This document shows, one piece after another, positions 34,781 to 43,932 of a stretch of DNA of 64,000 nucleotides. Position 1 is the stretch's first letter; each line of letters begins with the position of its first letter. The DNA comes from JARFQH01 sp041299015 (GTDB lineage Bacteria > Desulfobacterota > Desulfobacteria > Desulfobacterales > SG8-13): NCBI GenBank assembly GCA_041299015.1, contig JBFYWB010000047.1, positions 24,284-88,283 of the forward strand, in the 5' to 3' direction. The notes beneath the pieces were generated by a model. It saw nothing but the letters and a program-made list of their open reading frames with translations. It searched no databases and was not told the DNA's origin. The position numbers and the translations under genes were made by a program.

Positions 34781-35929
34781 ATGAGGAAAACGATGACGGT
34801 TCTTATCCTGCTCGGGGGGCTGCTGATTCTCACGGCGCCTTACATCTTACCCGACACTGTTTTCGCTTCGGACAAGCTGGCGGAGGCCATCGCCAAGGCC
34901 CCCCAGGGAACCGGAAAAGGCCAAATCGATTCCGCCGCCGCACCCGGGTACCTGGGAATCCCCGGCGGTATCCAAATCAACTTGATCGTGGCTTTCTTAT
35001 GGGCCGTTTGGGTGGGTTGGGTCTTTTCCACCGTCGGGGCCTTCGGCGGTATTATGGCGGGGGTGGGCCACATCTCCGTTTTCGGTTTAGGCGCCTACGC
35101 CAAGACCTTCAAAGACACGGCGCCGGAGTTAAACAAGTTCGTCACCGACAGCATCCGCGTCTCCAACCAGTGGCTGGTGGGACTCTCGGCCCTGGTCTCC
35201 AGCGTTAACTACGCCAAGCAAAAACGCCTGGTAATCCCGCTGGGCATATTTTTGGGGTTGGGCTCGCTGCTGGCGGCCTTTCTGGTGGTCTACACGACGA
35301 TGGGCAAGCTCAAGTTTTCCCAGTACCAGGGCTATTTCGGCCTGATCGTCTTTATCATCGGCGGCTTCATGGTCTATGAGATGACCCCCAAGGGGCAATC
35401 CAAGAAAAAAGCGGCCAAAGAGGCCGTCAAGGCGTTTGAGACCGCCGTCAAGCAAAAGGGCGACCTCACCCAGCAGGGCGTCAAGACGCTGAAACTCAAC
35501 CTGGTGCGCACGGAGATTTCCTTCTTCGGACAGACGTTCGGCTTCAGCCCGGTCTGGGCCTTCGTCGGCGGTTTCTTCATCAGCGCCATTTCTTCCTTTA
35601 TCGGCGTGGGCGGCGGCTTTCTGTACGTGCCGTTTCTGACCAGCGTGGTCGGCCTGCCGATGTTCGTCGCCGCCGGGACTTCGGCTCTGGCGGTGCTGAT
35701 CAGCATGGTTCTGTCGATTTTCAACTTCATGATCAAAGGCGTCACCGTCGACTGGTTCATAATCGGGATCGAGCTGGTGGGTATTTTCATCGGCTCCATG
35801 GTCGGGCCGCGCACCGGAAAGTATATCCCGGAAAAAGCCCTCAAGTGGTTCTTCATTGTGCTGGCAGCCTACGTGGGTCTGGGGTATACGCTGGCAGGCT
35901 TTTTCAACATCAAGGCTTTGGTGGGTTGA
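34781..35929 (+). CDS. TauE/SafE-family anion exporter
   Basis: A 382-residue inner-membrane permease with an N-terminal signal-anchor helix (about 5-22) and roughly seven more helices. Two related halves carry the family glycine motifs GWVFSTVGAFGGIMAGVGHIS and SSFIGVGGGFLYVPFL. A charged cytoplasmic loop of about 60 residues separates them. Members export sulfite, sulfoacetate or related organosulfur anions, which fits a sulfate reducer, although direction and substrate are not fixed here. GGAGG six bases before the ATG at 34781 decides the start over upstream in-frame codons. Two small membrane proteins and a two-component system follow. Confidence 0.85.
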   Translation: MRKTMTVLILLGGLLILTAPYILPDTVFASDKLAEAIAKAPQGTGKGQIDSAAAPGYLGIPGGIQINLIVAFLWAVWVGWVFSTVGAFGGIMAGVGHISVFGLGAYAKTFKDTAPELNKFVTDSIRVSNQWLVGLSALVSSVNYAKQKRLVIPLGIFLGLGSLLAAFLVVYTTMGKLKFSQYQGYFGLIVFIIGGFMVYEMTPKGQSKKKAAKEAVKAFETAVKQKGDLTQQGVKTLKLNLVRTEISFFGQTFGFSPVWAFVGGFFISAISSFIGVGGGFLYVPFLTSVVGLPMFVAAGTSALAVLISMVLSIFNFMIKGVTVDWFIIGIELVGIFIGSMVGPRTGKYIPEKALKWFFIVLAAYVGLGYTLAGFFNIKALVG

Positions 35930-36001
35930 CGGCGGATATTCAACAGAAAGCCGGCCTCGGCAAGACACGGGGCCGGCATAGGACCTGCAGGGCGGTGTCA
36001 G

Positions 36002-36559
36002 ATGAAAGCACTTTTATTTGAAGCCACGCGATTGATCGACCCCTTTCTGATCAGTTTCTTTCAATTGAGCGATTCACCACTGATTGGCTTTTTCACGGGA
36101 ACCTTTTGCCTGTGCATGGGCTGCGTGGTGCTGGGGGAGTTGACCATCTCGATGGCCATCCGAATGAACCGCAAGCATCTGCAGGATCTCAAGCAGGAAG
36201 TCTCCTACAAGGAAAAACTCAGCTTTCAGGCGTATGCCGACGACGACCGCGTCAGCTATAAAGCCCTCAACAAGGCGGCCAACGACGCCTGGGGCCGCTA
36301 CTTCTTCACCATGGCGGCCTATTCGGCCGGTATTCTCTGGCCGGTGCCCTTTGCTCTGGGGTGGATGCAGACCCGGTTTCAGGACGTCGACTTCGAGCTG
36401 GCGTTCCCGCTCAATCTGGTTATCGGCGATCAGGTGGGGTATCCGTTCATTTTCATTCCCATGTATATTCTCGCCCGCATCGTCTTCAAATACCTGAGAC
36501 CGAGGCTGCCTTACTTCAGGGGCGTTCAAAAAATGCTGGATCATCCCCAAAATCCGTAA
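36002..36559 (+). CDS. Conserved membrane protein of unknown function
   Basis: A 185-residue protein with three likely membrane helices (about 27-49, 98-118 and 144-166). Between the first and second is a charged, coiled-coil-like cytoplasmic stretch (RKHLQDLKQEVSYKEKLSF). The helix-coil-helix layout recalls the EMC3/YidC-like DUF106 group, but this is only a structural resemblance. It begins 72 bases after the TauE/SafE gene on the same strand, and the pair is probably co-transcribed; a role in assembling or regulating the exporter is an inference. The ribosome site is weak. Confidence 0.65.
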   Translation: MKALLFEATRLIDPFLISFFQLSDSPLIGFFTGTFCLCMGCVVLGELTISMAIRMNRKHLQDLKQEVSYKEKLSFQAYADDDRVSYKALNKAANDAWGRYFFTMAAYSAGILWPVPFALGWMQTRFQDVDFELAFPLNLVIGDQVGYPFIFIPMYILARIVFKYLRPRLPYFRGVQKMLDHPQNP

Positions 36560-36594
36560 TCCCGGATACCGCCCTGAAAAGCCCTCGAAAAACA

Positions 36595-36621
36595 GGGCCG
36601 CCGACCCTCGGCCATAATTTT
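36595..36621 (+). terminator. Possible weak terminator
   Basis: GGCCG at 36596-36600 pairs with CGGCC at 36609-36613 across an eight-base loop and is followed by ATAATTTT. It lies 36 bases after the stop codon of the membrane protein gene and before the next promoter. Confidence 0.3.
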
Positions 36622-36762
36622 CCACCGTTTTTATCCGCTGAACCTCAGAAAAAGTATGGGTTCATTTTTCCGCCGGCCCTCGTCCCTTATCCGTCCACCA
36701 TGGTCTCGAACGGCGAAACCGTGCGATCAACCACCAGACCGATCGCTTCCTTCCGACACATC

Positions 36763-36791
36763 TTGACACCCGATGCGAAAGTCTAAATAAT
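36763..36791 (+). promoter_or_regulatory. Sigma70-type promoter before the sensor operon
   Basis: TTGACA at 36763-36768 and AATAAT at 36786-36791 with a 17-base spacer, about 30 bases before the ATG at 36823. This would start the transcript for the 159-residue membrane protein, the kinase and the regulator. Confidence 0.6.
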
Positions 36792-36822
36792 ACCTCATTA
36801 TGTCGCATACGGGAGATCCCGC

Positions 36823-37302
36823 ATGAATCCCCGCTTTTCATCGACGGCTTTATGGCTGCTGGCGTGGACCGTTATAGCGCCGTTGCCCGTGTTCGCCACC
36901 CAGCAGCACGGCCATCCCGAGGGCCTCTACGCCCATCAAATGGCCCATGTCCTCTTTGCTTTTTCGATGGCGCTGCTGATATACTGGCTGCGCAAACGCG
37001 GCCTCACCACGGATTCCGGCTGGCGCCACATTCAGTATGCCGCTTTTTTTTTCATCCTATGGAACGCCGATGCCTTCCTGGTGCATTTCATCGAAGAACA
37101 GACGACGGTGCTCGAGATCAGCCGCGTCGATTTCCGACAGCTCCGGCTCCAGCCGCAGCCCGGTTATGAATGGATCGATACGGTCTTCTACCTGTCTAAG
37201 CTGGATCACCTGCTGTGCGTGCCGGCCCTTATTTTTCTTTATAGCGGCCTGAAGCGGCTGTTGGCCGCCGGCACCCGTCATGCGGGGAGCAACCGGGCAT
37301 GA
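36823..37302 (+). CDS. Membrane protein of the sensor operon, function unknown
   Basis: A 159-residue protein with an N-terminal signal sequence (residues 1-25, ending VFATQ), a His-containing extracytoplasmic stretch (QQHGHPEGLYAHQMAH) and three further hydrophobic helices (about 42-58, 69-86 and 130-150). The several His residues near the membrane surface could bind a metal or haem, but no motif proves it. Its stop codon overlaps the kinase start by four bases (ATGA), so it is made with the kinase and may be its sensing partner. GGAG precedes the ATG by eight bases. Confidence 0.7.
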   Translation: MNPRFSSTALWLLAWTVIAPLPVFATQQHGHPEGLYAHQMAHVLFAFSMALLIYWLRKRGLTTDSGWRHIQYAAFFFILWNADAFLVHFIEEQTTVLEISRVDFRQLRLQPQPGYEWIDTVFYLSKLDHLLCVPALIFLYSGLKRLLAAGTRHAGSNRA

Positions 37303-38834
37303 TCTTCGCCGCCTTCCCCATCTGGGCCGTCGACGTCGTCGGTTCGGTCTGCATGATCGTCCTTTCCCTGCTGTGCCTGCGGATTGCCCGCCGCCTGCAG
37401 CGCGGCGATCCGCAAAACATCATCTGGACCTACCTCTTCTGGGTTTGCACGGCATTGACGGTTTTTGCGGTATCGCGATCGGCCGGCCACATTCTCAAGC
37501 AGTTGCTGATGTTAACCGAATACGCGCAGCTCTGGGGGGCCATCCGGCCGTACAGCGGCGCCATCAATACGTTCACCTTCATCCTGGTGGCCGGGATCAC
37601 GCTCTTTTTCGAACGCTCTTGGAACATCTACCAACAGATCACCAGCGACAAACAGGATTTGCAAGCCGCCCGGGACAAACTGCTCTACCTGAACCAGAAT
37701 CTCGAAACCCTCGTCGGCGAGCGCACGGCCGAGCTGGCCTTCTCCGAGCACAAGTATCGGCGCATTTTCGAAGTTTCCCGCGACCTGATCCTGGTGGCCG
37801 CAAGAGACGGCCGCATTATCGACATCAACCCCTCCGGCGGCGACATGCTGGGCGTCGAGGCGGTCGAAGTCCAAAGCCGGCACCTGCAGAGCTTTTTTCT
37901 GGAGCCGTCGACATGGCCGCCGTTGGCCGACACGATCGCGACGAAGGGCTTTGTCGCCAACGCCGAAATCGATCTCAGACGCAGCGACGGCAGCCGCGTC
38001 CGAACGCTACTGAGCGGCAGCCTGGACCGGGGCTTTTCGGACAAGAACGACACCATCCATTTTCTGATCAAAGACATCGAACAGCGCCGGCTGGCCGAAG
38101 AACAGATCGCCCAGGCCGACAAACTGGCCTCCATCGGCCAACTGTCGGCCGGGATCGCCCATGAGATCAACAACCCCCTTGGGATCATCCTCGGTTTCAC
38201 CCAGCTGCTGATCCGGCACGAGGACCCGCAGTCGGAAAAATATCAGGACCTGAAGACCATCGAAAAGCACGTGCGCAACTGCAAGACGATCGTGGAGGAC
38301 CTGTTGAACTTTGCCCGCACGTCGTCCCCCAACGAAAACCTGGTTCGCATCGAAACGGCCCTGGACGACGTTTTGAAATTCATCCACCAGCACGGCGACC
38401 ACAACCGGATCGAGGTTGTAAAGGAGTACGATCCCGCCGTGCCCCCTATGTTTCTGGATGAAAAAAAGATCAAACAGGTGTTTATGAACCTGCTCCTGAA
38501 CGCCCGGCATGCCATGGAGGGCGAAGGCCGTCTGCTGCTTACCATCAAATTCCGTCCCCAAGTACGCCAGGTCGTGATCAAGATCGCCGACACCGGCTGC
38601 GGGATCGAAAAACGGAACCTGAGCCGCATCTTCGATCCGTTCTTTACCACCAAGCCGACCGGTGAAGGCACCGGTCTGGGTCTGTCGGTCAGTTACGGCA
38701 TTATCAAAAACCACGGCGGGGACATCACGGTTGACAGCGAGATCGGCCGGGGGGCGACTTTTACCATCACCCTCCCGGTGGTACCGTCGGACAAAGGTCG
38801 TCAGCATGCAAAGGAATATACTGATCGTCGATGA
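37299..38834 (+). CDS. PAS-domain sensor histidine kinase
   Basis: A 511-residue kinase with three N-terminal membrane helices (about 8-30, 41-58 and 88-106), a coiled coil (about 112-150), one PAS domain (about 150-265), a HisKA dimerisation domain with phosphoacceptor His288 in AHEINNPL, and an HATPase domain with the N box near 415, ADTGCGI, a DPFFTTK F box and GTGLGLSVSY. It starts inside the stop codon of the membrane protein gene and overlaps the regulator gene by 29 bases, so all three form one unit. The neighbouring exporter gene suggests that anion stress or supply might be sensed, but that is inference. Confidence 0.92.
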   Translation: MIFAAFPIWAVDVVGSVCMIVLSLLCLRIARRLQRGDPQNIIWTYLFWVCTALTVFAVSRSAGHILKQLLMLTEYAQLWGAIRPYSGAINTFTFILVAGITLFFERSWNIYQQITSDKQDLQAARDKLLYLNQNLETLVGERTAELAFSEHKYRRIFEVSRDLILVAARDGRIIDINPSGGDMLGVEAVEVQSRHLQSFFLEPSTWPPLADTIATKGFVANAEIDLRRSDGSRVRTLLSGSLDRGFSDKNDTIHFLIKDIEQRRLAEEQIAQADKLASIGQLSAGIAHEINNPLGIILGFTQLLIRHEDPQSEKYQDLKTIEKHVRNCKTIVEDLLNFARTSSPNENLVRIETALDDVLKFIHQHGDHNRIEVVKEYDPAVPPMFLDEKKIKQVFMNLLLNARHAMEGEGRLLLTIKFRPQVRQVVIKIADTGCGIEKRNLSRIFDPFFTTKPTGEGTGLGLSVSYGIIKNHGGDITVDSEIGRGATFTITLPVVPSDKGRQHAKEYTDRR

Positions 38835-40197
38835 TGAGCAGGACATGCTGCAGCTGCTCAAGCGCAGCCTGGCACCCGATCTGAACTGCCGTATCGAAAC
38901 AGCGTCATCGGGCCAAAAAGCCCTGCAGGCCATCTCGCGGGAGCCGTTCGATCTCGTTCTGGCGGACATCAAAATGCCGGAGATGGGCGGCCTGGAGCTT
39001 CTGGAGTTGATCAAGCGCGAGCAGCCGGAACTCACCGTGGTCATGATGACCGCCTATGGAACGGTGGACACGGCGGTGGAAGCCATGCGCAACGGGGCCT
39101 ACGATTTTGTCACCAAACCCTTTGATCACGAAGCCCTCATCGTGCGGCTCGAAAAAGCGCTGGAACGCAGCCGCCTGCTGCGGGAAAACCGCCGGCTGCA
39201 AATGGAATCGAGCAACAACACGGCCTTCGAGAATATCGTCGGAAAAAGCGGCGTCATGAACCGGGTGTATGAAACCATCCGAATGGTGGCCAAAACCGAC
39301 CTGACGGTACTGATTACCGGCGAATCCGGCACCGGCAAGGAACTGGTCGCTCGCGCCGTTCACAACCTGAGCCACCGCAGCCACAGGCCGTTTGTGGCGG
39401 TCAACTGCCCCACCGTTCCGGAAAACATTCTCGAGAGCGAACTCTTCGGGTACAAGAAGGGGGCTTTCACCCATGCCGCCCAGAACAAGATCGGCCTTTT
39501 CCAGGAAGCGCATCGCGGAACCATATTCCTGGATGAGATCGGCGACATCAGCCCGACGATCCAGACCAAACTGCTGCGGGTGCTGCAGGAGAAAGAGATC
39601 AAGCCTCTGGGCGACACCAAGTCGATTTCCGTCGACGTGCGCATCATCGCCTCGACCAACCAGAACCTGGAGGAGAAAATCAAGAAAGGCGAATACCGCG
39701 ACGACTTCTTCTATCGTCTCAATGTGCTGCCGATCAAGCTGCCGCCGTTGAGACGGCATCCGGAAGACATTCCGATCATCGCCAATCACCTGCTCGAAAA
39801 GCACTGCGCCAAACTGAACAAAGCACCGAAGCAAATTTCCCCTGAATTGATGGAGGTCTTCGTCAAGCGCCGCTGGGTAGGAAACGTCAGAGAACTCGAA
39901 AACGTCGTCATGCAAGGAATCCTGTTCTCCGTTACCGATGAGATCCGGCCGCAGAATATCGATCTGGCCGAAGGGAACACGACCGCATGTCCCGCTGAAA
40001 ATGCACTGACACACCTGCCCTACAAAGAGGCCAAGGAAAAAATCCTCGTCCGCTTCAACCGGGAATACCTGTGCGGCCTGCTCGCGGAGAACCGCGGCAA
40101 CGTTTCCCGCGCGGCCCGGCAGTGCGGCCTGGAGCGCCAGGCCCTGCAGCAGATCATGCGCCGCTATGACATCCGGGCCGACCAATACAGGTCCTGA
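38806..40197 (+). CDS. Sigma54-type (NtrC family) response regulator with altered GAFTGA motif
   Basis: A 463-residue regulator: receiver domain with Asp54 (LADIKMP) and Lys104, AAA+ domain with Walker A GESGTGKE at 172-179, Walker B FLDEIGD at 241-247 and a C-terminal Fis-type helix-turn-helix (GNVSRAARQCGLERQALQQ). The motif that contacts sigma54 reads GAFTHA at 219-224 instead of GAFTGA, with His replacing the second Gly. Such changes often abolish activation of sigma54 polymerase, so it may act as a sigma70-type regulator or with altered contact. AAAGG lies eight bases before the ATG, inside the kinase gene. Confidence 0.92.
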   Translation: MQRNILIVDDEQDMLQLLKRSLAPDLNCRIETASSGQKALQAISREPFDLVLADIKMPEMGGLELLELIKREQPELTVVMMTAYGTVDTAVEAMRNGAYDFVTKPFDHEALIVRLEKALERSRLLRENRRLQMESSNNTAFENIVGKSGVMNRVYETIRMVAKTDLTVLITGESGTGKELVARAVHNLSHRSHRPFVAVNCPTVPENILESELFGYKKGAFTHAAQNKIGLFQEAHRGTIFLDEIGDISPTIQTKLLRVLQEKEIKPLGDTKSISVDVRIIASTNQNLEEKIKKGEYRDDFFYRLNVLPIKLPPLRRHPEDIPIIANHLLEKHCAKLNKAPKQISPELMEVFVKRRWVGNVRELENVVMQGILFSVTDEIRPQNIDLAEGNTTACPAENALTHLPYKEAKEKILVRFNREYLCGLLAENRGNVSRAARQCGLERQALQQIMRRYDIRADQYRS

Positions 40198-40201
40198 AAA
40201 C

Positions 40202-41428
40202 ATGAACCCCCTGCGCATCACCTTCTCGCTCTGCCTGGTAGAAGTCCTGGCCCTGATCGGCATCGCCACCTTTCCGGCCCTGCTGCCGAGCTTCATCGAC
40301 CTGTGGCGCTTGAGCAACACCCAGGCCGGCTGGGTCAACGCCGTCTACTACGCAGGCTACATGATCAGTGTGCCAGCCCTGGTCAGCGTTACCGACCGTC
40401 TCGACGCACGGCGCGTGGTCCTGCTCGGCGCCCTGGGTTCGGCGATATCCGCCTTGGGGTTTGCCCTCTTCGCCACGGGATTCCGGACCGCCGTTTTCTT
40501 CCGCCTCCTGGCGGGCATCAGCCTGGCGGGCATCTACATGCCCGGTCTCAAACTGCTCGGCGACCACACCGAGGGCGCGCTGCAAAGCCGGTATGTCTCC
40601 TTCTACACGGCTTCCTTTTCGATCGGTCTCAGCCTCTCCTATCTGCTGGCCGGAGAGGTCAACACCCGCTTCGGCTGGCGCTGGGCCTTTGCCCTGGCGG
40701 CCCTCTGCGCTCTGGGCGCTCTTCTGGTTGCGGTCCGCTTGCTGCCGCCGGGCGCCACGCGCACGGTCCCTGCAACGACAGGAAGATGGCTCGATTTTAA
40801 ACCGGTGCTGGCCGCCGATAACGCGCTGGCCTACATCTGCGGATATGCGGCCCACATGTGGGAGCTCTTCGGCCTGCGGTCCTGGATCGTGGCCTTCCTC
40901 ACCTTCAGCCAGGGACTCCAGCCGGAATCGCCGTTCAGGTTTTCGGCCACCCAGATCGCCTTCCTGATCGGCTTGATCGGGCTTCCGGCCAGTATCGCCG
41001 GCAACGAAGTGGCCCGCAGGTTCGGCCGCAAAAAAACCATCCTGGTGATCATGTCCGCCTCGGCGCTCCTGTGCGGCCTGATCGGCTTCAGCGCCCCCCT
41101 GCCCTATGCCGCGGTGATCGGTCTGTGCCTTCTGCACGCGGTCACGGTCGTGGGGGATTCGGCGGCTCTGACCGCCGGTGCGCTGGCCGCCGCACCACCG
41201 GGTTATCGGGGTGCGACACTGGCGCTGCATTCCACCTTCGGCTTCGGCGCGGCTTTCCTCGGTCCGTTAACTGTCGGCGTGGTGCTGGATCTGTTCAGTT
41301 CGCAGATGACCGTCGCCTGGGGTATGGGCTACCTCACCATGGCCGCCGGCTGCGCACTGGGTCCGTTTTTCCTGGTGTTCTTCGGGCGCCAAAAAGCGCG
41401 TTCACCTTTTCGGCGGCCGCCGGTGTGA
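40202..41428 (+). CDS. Major facilitator superfamily transporter
   Basis: A 408-residue permease with twelve hydrophobic helices in two six-helix halves separated by a cytoplasmic loop near residues 185-205. The loop after helix 2 reads DRLDARRVVLLG and the equivalent in the second half RRFGRKKTIL, the MFS motif A positions. The N-terminus LIGIATFPALLPSF and the TEGALQSRYVSFYTASFSIG region resemble cyanate/nitrate-type or drug MFS members, but the substrate cannot be assigned. It starts four bases after the regulator stop codon with only a weak ribosome site, which suggests translational coupling, and it ends 24 bases before the acylase gene. Confidence 0.85.
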   Translation: MNPLRITFSLCLVEVLALIGIATFPALLPSFIDLWRLSNTQAGWVNAVYYAGYMISVPALVSVTDRLDARRVVLLGALGSAISALGFALFATGFRTAVFFRLLAGISLAGIYMPGLKLLGDHTEGALQSRYVSFYTASFSIGLSLSYLLAGEVNTRFGWRWAFALAALCALGALLVAVRLLPPGATRTVPATTGRWLDFKPVLAADNALAYICGYAAHMWELFGLRSWIVAFLTFSQGLQPESPFRFSATQIAFLIGLIGLPASIAGNEVARRFGRKKTILVIMSASALLCGLIGFSAPLPYAAVIGLCLLHAVTVVGDSAALTAGALAAAPPGYRGATLALHSTFGFGAAFLGPLTVGVVLDLFSSQMTVAWGMGYLTMAAGCALGPFFLVFFGRQKARSPFRRPPV

Positions 41429-41452
41429 CCGTTGCAACGGAGAAGACTTTAA

Positions 41453-43849
41453 ATGCAAAACCGATTTGTAACTTGGTTGGGGATCGGATTGCTGGCTCTG
41501 GCCGGCATTGCCGTTCTGACGGCTGCCGGAGCCTATTTCTGGTTCCAGCGCACCGTGTCACGGAGCCAGCCGCAGATTTCCGGCGCCATCACGGTGACGA
41601 GTCTCCGGAACCCGGTGGATATCGTTCGCGACATTTACGGCATACCGCACATTTATGCGCAGAACGAACCGGATCTTTTTTTGGCCATGGGCTATGCCAT
41701 GGCACAGGACCGGCTGTGGCAGATGGAATTCTACCGTCGCATCGGCAGCGGCCGCCTGGCGGAAATTCTGGGAAAAGAGGCGCTGGTAGCGGATCGCCAC
41801 TTTCGAACCATCGCCGCAGCCGGCAAATACCGGCCCTTGCCGAACGACGTGCGTTTTCTGACCGACGCCTTTGCCGAGGGCGTCAATGCCTACCTCGAGC
41901 GTCACCGCGATCGGCTGCCGCTCGAATTCGAACTGCTTGGCTTCCAGCCCGAGCCCTGGCAACCCGACGACTACGGCTCGATCACCACCCTGATCAACTG
42001 GGGCTTGAGCCTGGGGTGGAAGGTGGACCTCACCGCCGCCGATATCCTGCAAAAGGTCGGAAAGGACCGCTTTGGTGAGGCCTTCGCGCCGCCGGACGAC
42101 ACAGGCCTGTCGATCGTCCCGGAGTTCGACCCGATCCCGACGGACGATTTTTCGGCGGTCGGCGCCGCATTTTCAGCGGTGAACCGCCTGATCGGCTTCA
42201 CCCCGGCGCCGGCCAGCAACAACTGGGTCATATCCGCAGCCCGAAGCGGCACCGGCAAGCCGCTGCTGGCCAACGACACCCACATGCCCCTTACGAACCC
42301 TTGCCTCTGGTGGGAAGTCCACCTCGTCTGTCCGACCATTGAAGCCGCCGGATTCGCCATTCCGGGGCTTCCTGGTCTGCCCCTCGGGCGCAACCGCCAT
42401 GTGGCCTGGGGGGTTACCAATGTGATGGTCGACGATGTCGATTTTTATCTTGAACGGCTCAACCCGCAGAACCCGCTGCAGTATCGCTACCAGGACCGCT
42501 GGGAAGACATGCGCCTCGTACGCCAGACGATCCGTGTCAAGGGGGCGGCCCCGGTCGAGCTCGACATTCGGCTCACCCGGCACGGGCCGGTCATCGAACA
42601 CGGCCAATTCGGCGACGCGAACCAGGTCGTGTCCGCCCGCTGGGCGGTGAGCGATCTCGACCCACCGGCCCGGGCCGCCGTCGGCCTTCTCAAAGCCGCC
42701 ACTGTCGCGGATGTGGTCGCTGCCCTAAAAAACTGGGCGGCGCCCGGACAGAACTTTGCCTTTGCCGACACCGGCGGATCGATTGGCTACTGGTGCTGCG
42801 CCACCATCCCCATCCGCCCGCGGGGCAACGGCCTGCTGCCGGTCCCCGGCTGGACGGGCGCAGACGAATGGAGCGGTTACCTCCCCTTCGAGCAACGGCC
42901 GCACGTGATCGACCCGACCGATGGATATGCCGCCACTGCCAACAACACGGTAACCGACGCCACCTTCCCGCACGTGATCGGTACCTACTGGGAGCCGGTC
43001 GACCGCATCAGTCGTATCCGGGATTTGATTTCCGCCAAACCCCGGTTGTCGGTCGATGACATGGTCGCCATGCAGACGGATGATCTCTGTCCCCTGGCAG
43101 CGGAATTGATGCCGGTCATGCGCCGTGTCATGGACCAACGATTTACCGCCGCACCGGAAGCCCGCATTCGAGACATTCTGGCGCGATGGGACTATCGCCT
43201 GTCCAAGCAAAGTGCCGCAGCCGCGATATACGAAACCACTTATCTCCATTTGATCGAGAATATTTTCAAGGACGAACTTGGTCCCGATCTTTATCGACGC
43301 TATATCGGTTTGACCGTTTTTGCCCCGCGCGCGCTGCGCCATATCCTGCGAACCGGCCGCTCTGGCTGGATAGATGACGTCGCCACCCCGCAAACGGAAA
43401 GGCTGGCTGATGTCGTCGAAAAAAGTCTGCGGCAGGCCCTGGCGGACTTGCGGCGCCAATTCGGCAGCGATGTCAAACGCTGGACCTGGGGCCGGCTGCA
43501 CACCCTGACCTTTCGCCATCCTCTCGGCGAGCGCAGACCGCTGGGCCGGGTGTTCGACCTGGGGCCCTACCCCACCTCGGGCAGCCACCTGACGGTGAAC
43601 AAAAAGCAGTACGACTACACCCGCCCCTTTACAGTCAGAGAAGGGGTCTCGCAGCGCATGGTCGTCGATCTCGCCGATCCGGCTGTGGCCCTGCACGTGC
43701 TGCCCACCGGTGAAGCCGGACTGCTCGGCAATGCCCACAACAGCGATCAAACCGAGCTCTATCTCGACGGACGCTATCATCCGAGTTGGTTGAACCGCTC
43801 CGATATCGACCGCCATGCCGAGGCCACGCTGGTATTGAAGCCCCGCTGA
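41453..43849 (+). CDS. Penicillin-acylase-family Ntn hydrolase
   Basis: A 798-residue precursor of an exported amide hydrolase. A hydrophobic N-terminal helix (about 8-30) acts as signal or anchor. The A chain carries RDIYGIPHIYAQNE and QDRLWQMEFYRR. Ser255, in PASNNWVIS, is the expected N-terminal nucleophile of the B chain after self-cleavage, followed by LLANDTHM (calcium and substrate region), WGVTNVMVDDVDFY and a C-terminal SGQS-like segment SGSHLTVNK. Substrates in the family include penicillins, acyl-homoserine lactones and other N-acyl amides; none can be chosen here. It probably acts in the periplasm. AACGGAGA precedes the ATG. Confidence 0.88.
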   Translation: MQNRFVTWLGIGLLALAGIAVLTAAGAYFWFQRTVSRSQPQISGAITVTSLRNPVDIVRDIYGIPHIYAQNEPDLFLAMGYAMAQDRLWQMEFYRRIGSGRLAEILGKEALVADRHFRTIAAAGKYRPLPNDVRFLTDAFAEGVNAYLERHRDRLPLEFELLGFQPEPWQPDDYGSITTLINWGLSLGWKVDLTAADILQKVGKDRFGEAFAPPDDTGLSIVPEFDPIPTDDFSAVGAAFSAVNRLIGFTPAPASNNWVISAARSGTGKPLLANDTHMPLTNPCLWWEVHLVCPTIEAAGFAIPGLPGLPLGRNRHVAWGVTNVMVDDVDFYLERLNPQNPLQYRYQDRWEDMRLVRQTIRVKGAAPVELDIRLTRHGPVIEHGQFGDANQVVSARWAVSDLDPPARAAVGLLKAATVADVVAALKNWAAPGQNFAFADTGGSIGYWCCATIPIRPRGNGLLPVPGWTGADEWSGYLPFEQRPHVIDPTDGYAATANNTVTDATFPHVIGTYWEPVDRISRIRDLISAKPRLSVDDMVAMQTDDLCPLAAELMPVMRRVMDQRFTAAPEARIRDILARWDYRLSKQSAAAAIYETTYLHLIENIFKDELGPDLYRRYIGLTVFAPRALRHILRTGRSGWIDDVATPQTERLADVVEKSLRQALADLRRQFGSDVKRWTWGRLHTLTFRHPLGERRPLGRVFDLGPYPTSGSHLTVNKKQYDYTRPFTVREGVSQRMVVDLADPAVALHVLPTGEAGLLGNAHNSDQTELYLDGRYHPSWLNRSDIDRHAEATLVLKPR

Positions 43850-43898
43850 ACCCGCAGACCCGCCTACCGAGGGCCTGGCCTGATGTCCAAATTGTCCA

Positions 43899-43926
43899 TT
43901 GTAATTTGTTTCGGATTTGTTATGAG
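43899..43926 (+). promoter_or_regulatory. Promoter for the trans-sulfuration gene leader
   Basis: TTGTAA at 43899-43904, a 16-base spacer and TATGAG at 43921-43926, the latter preceded by TG in extended -10 position. The predicted start near 43933 gives a leader of nearly 190 bases before the ATG at 44121. Confidence 0.45.
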
Positions 43927-43932
43927 ATGCAG

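Noticed and set aside
38905..40338. A 477-codon frame antisense to the sigma54-type regulator
   Set aside because: Shadow of the regulator; no domain recognised in it.
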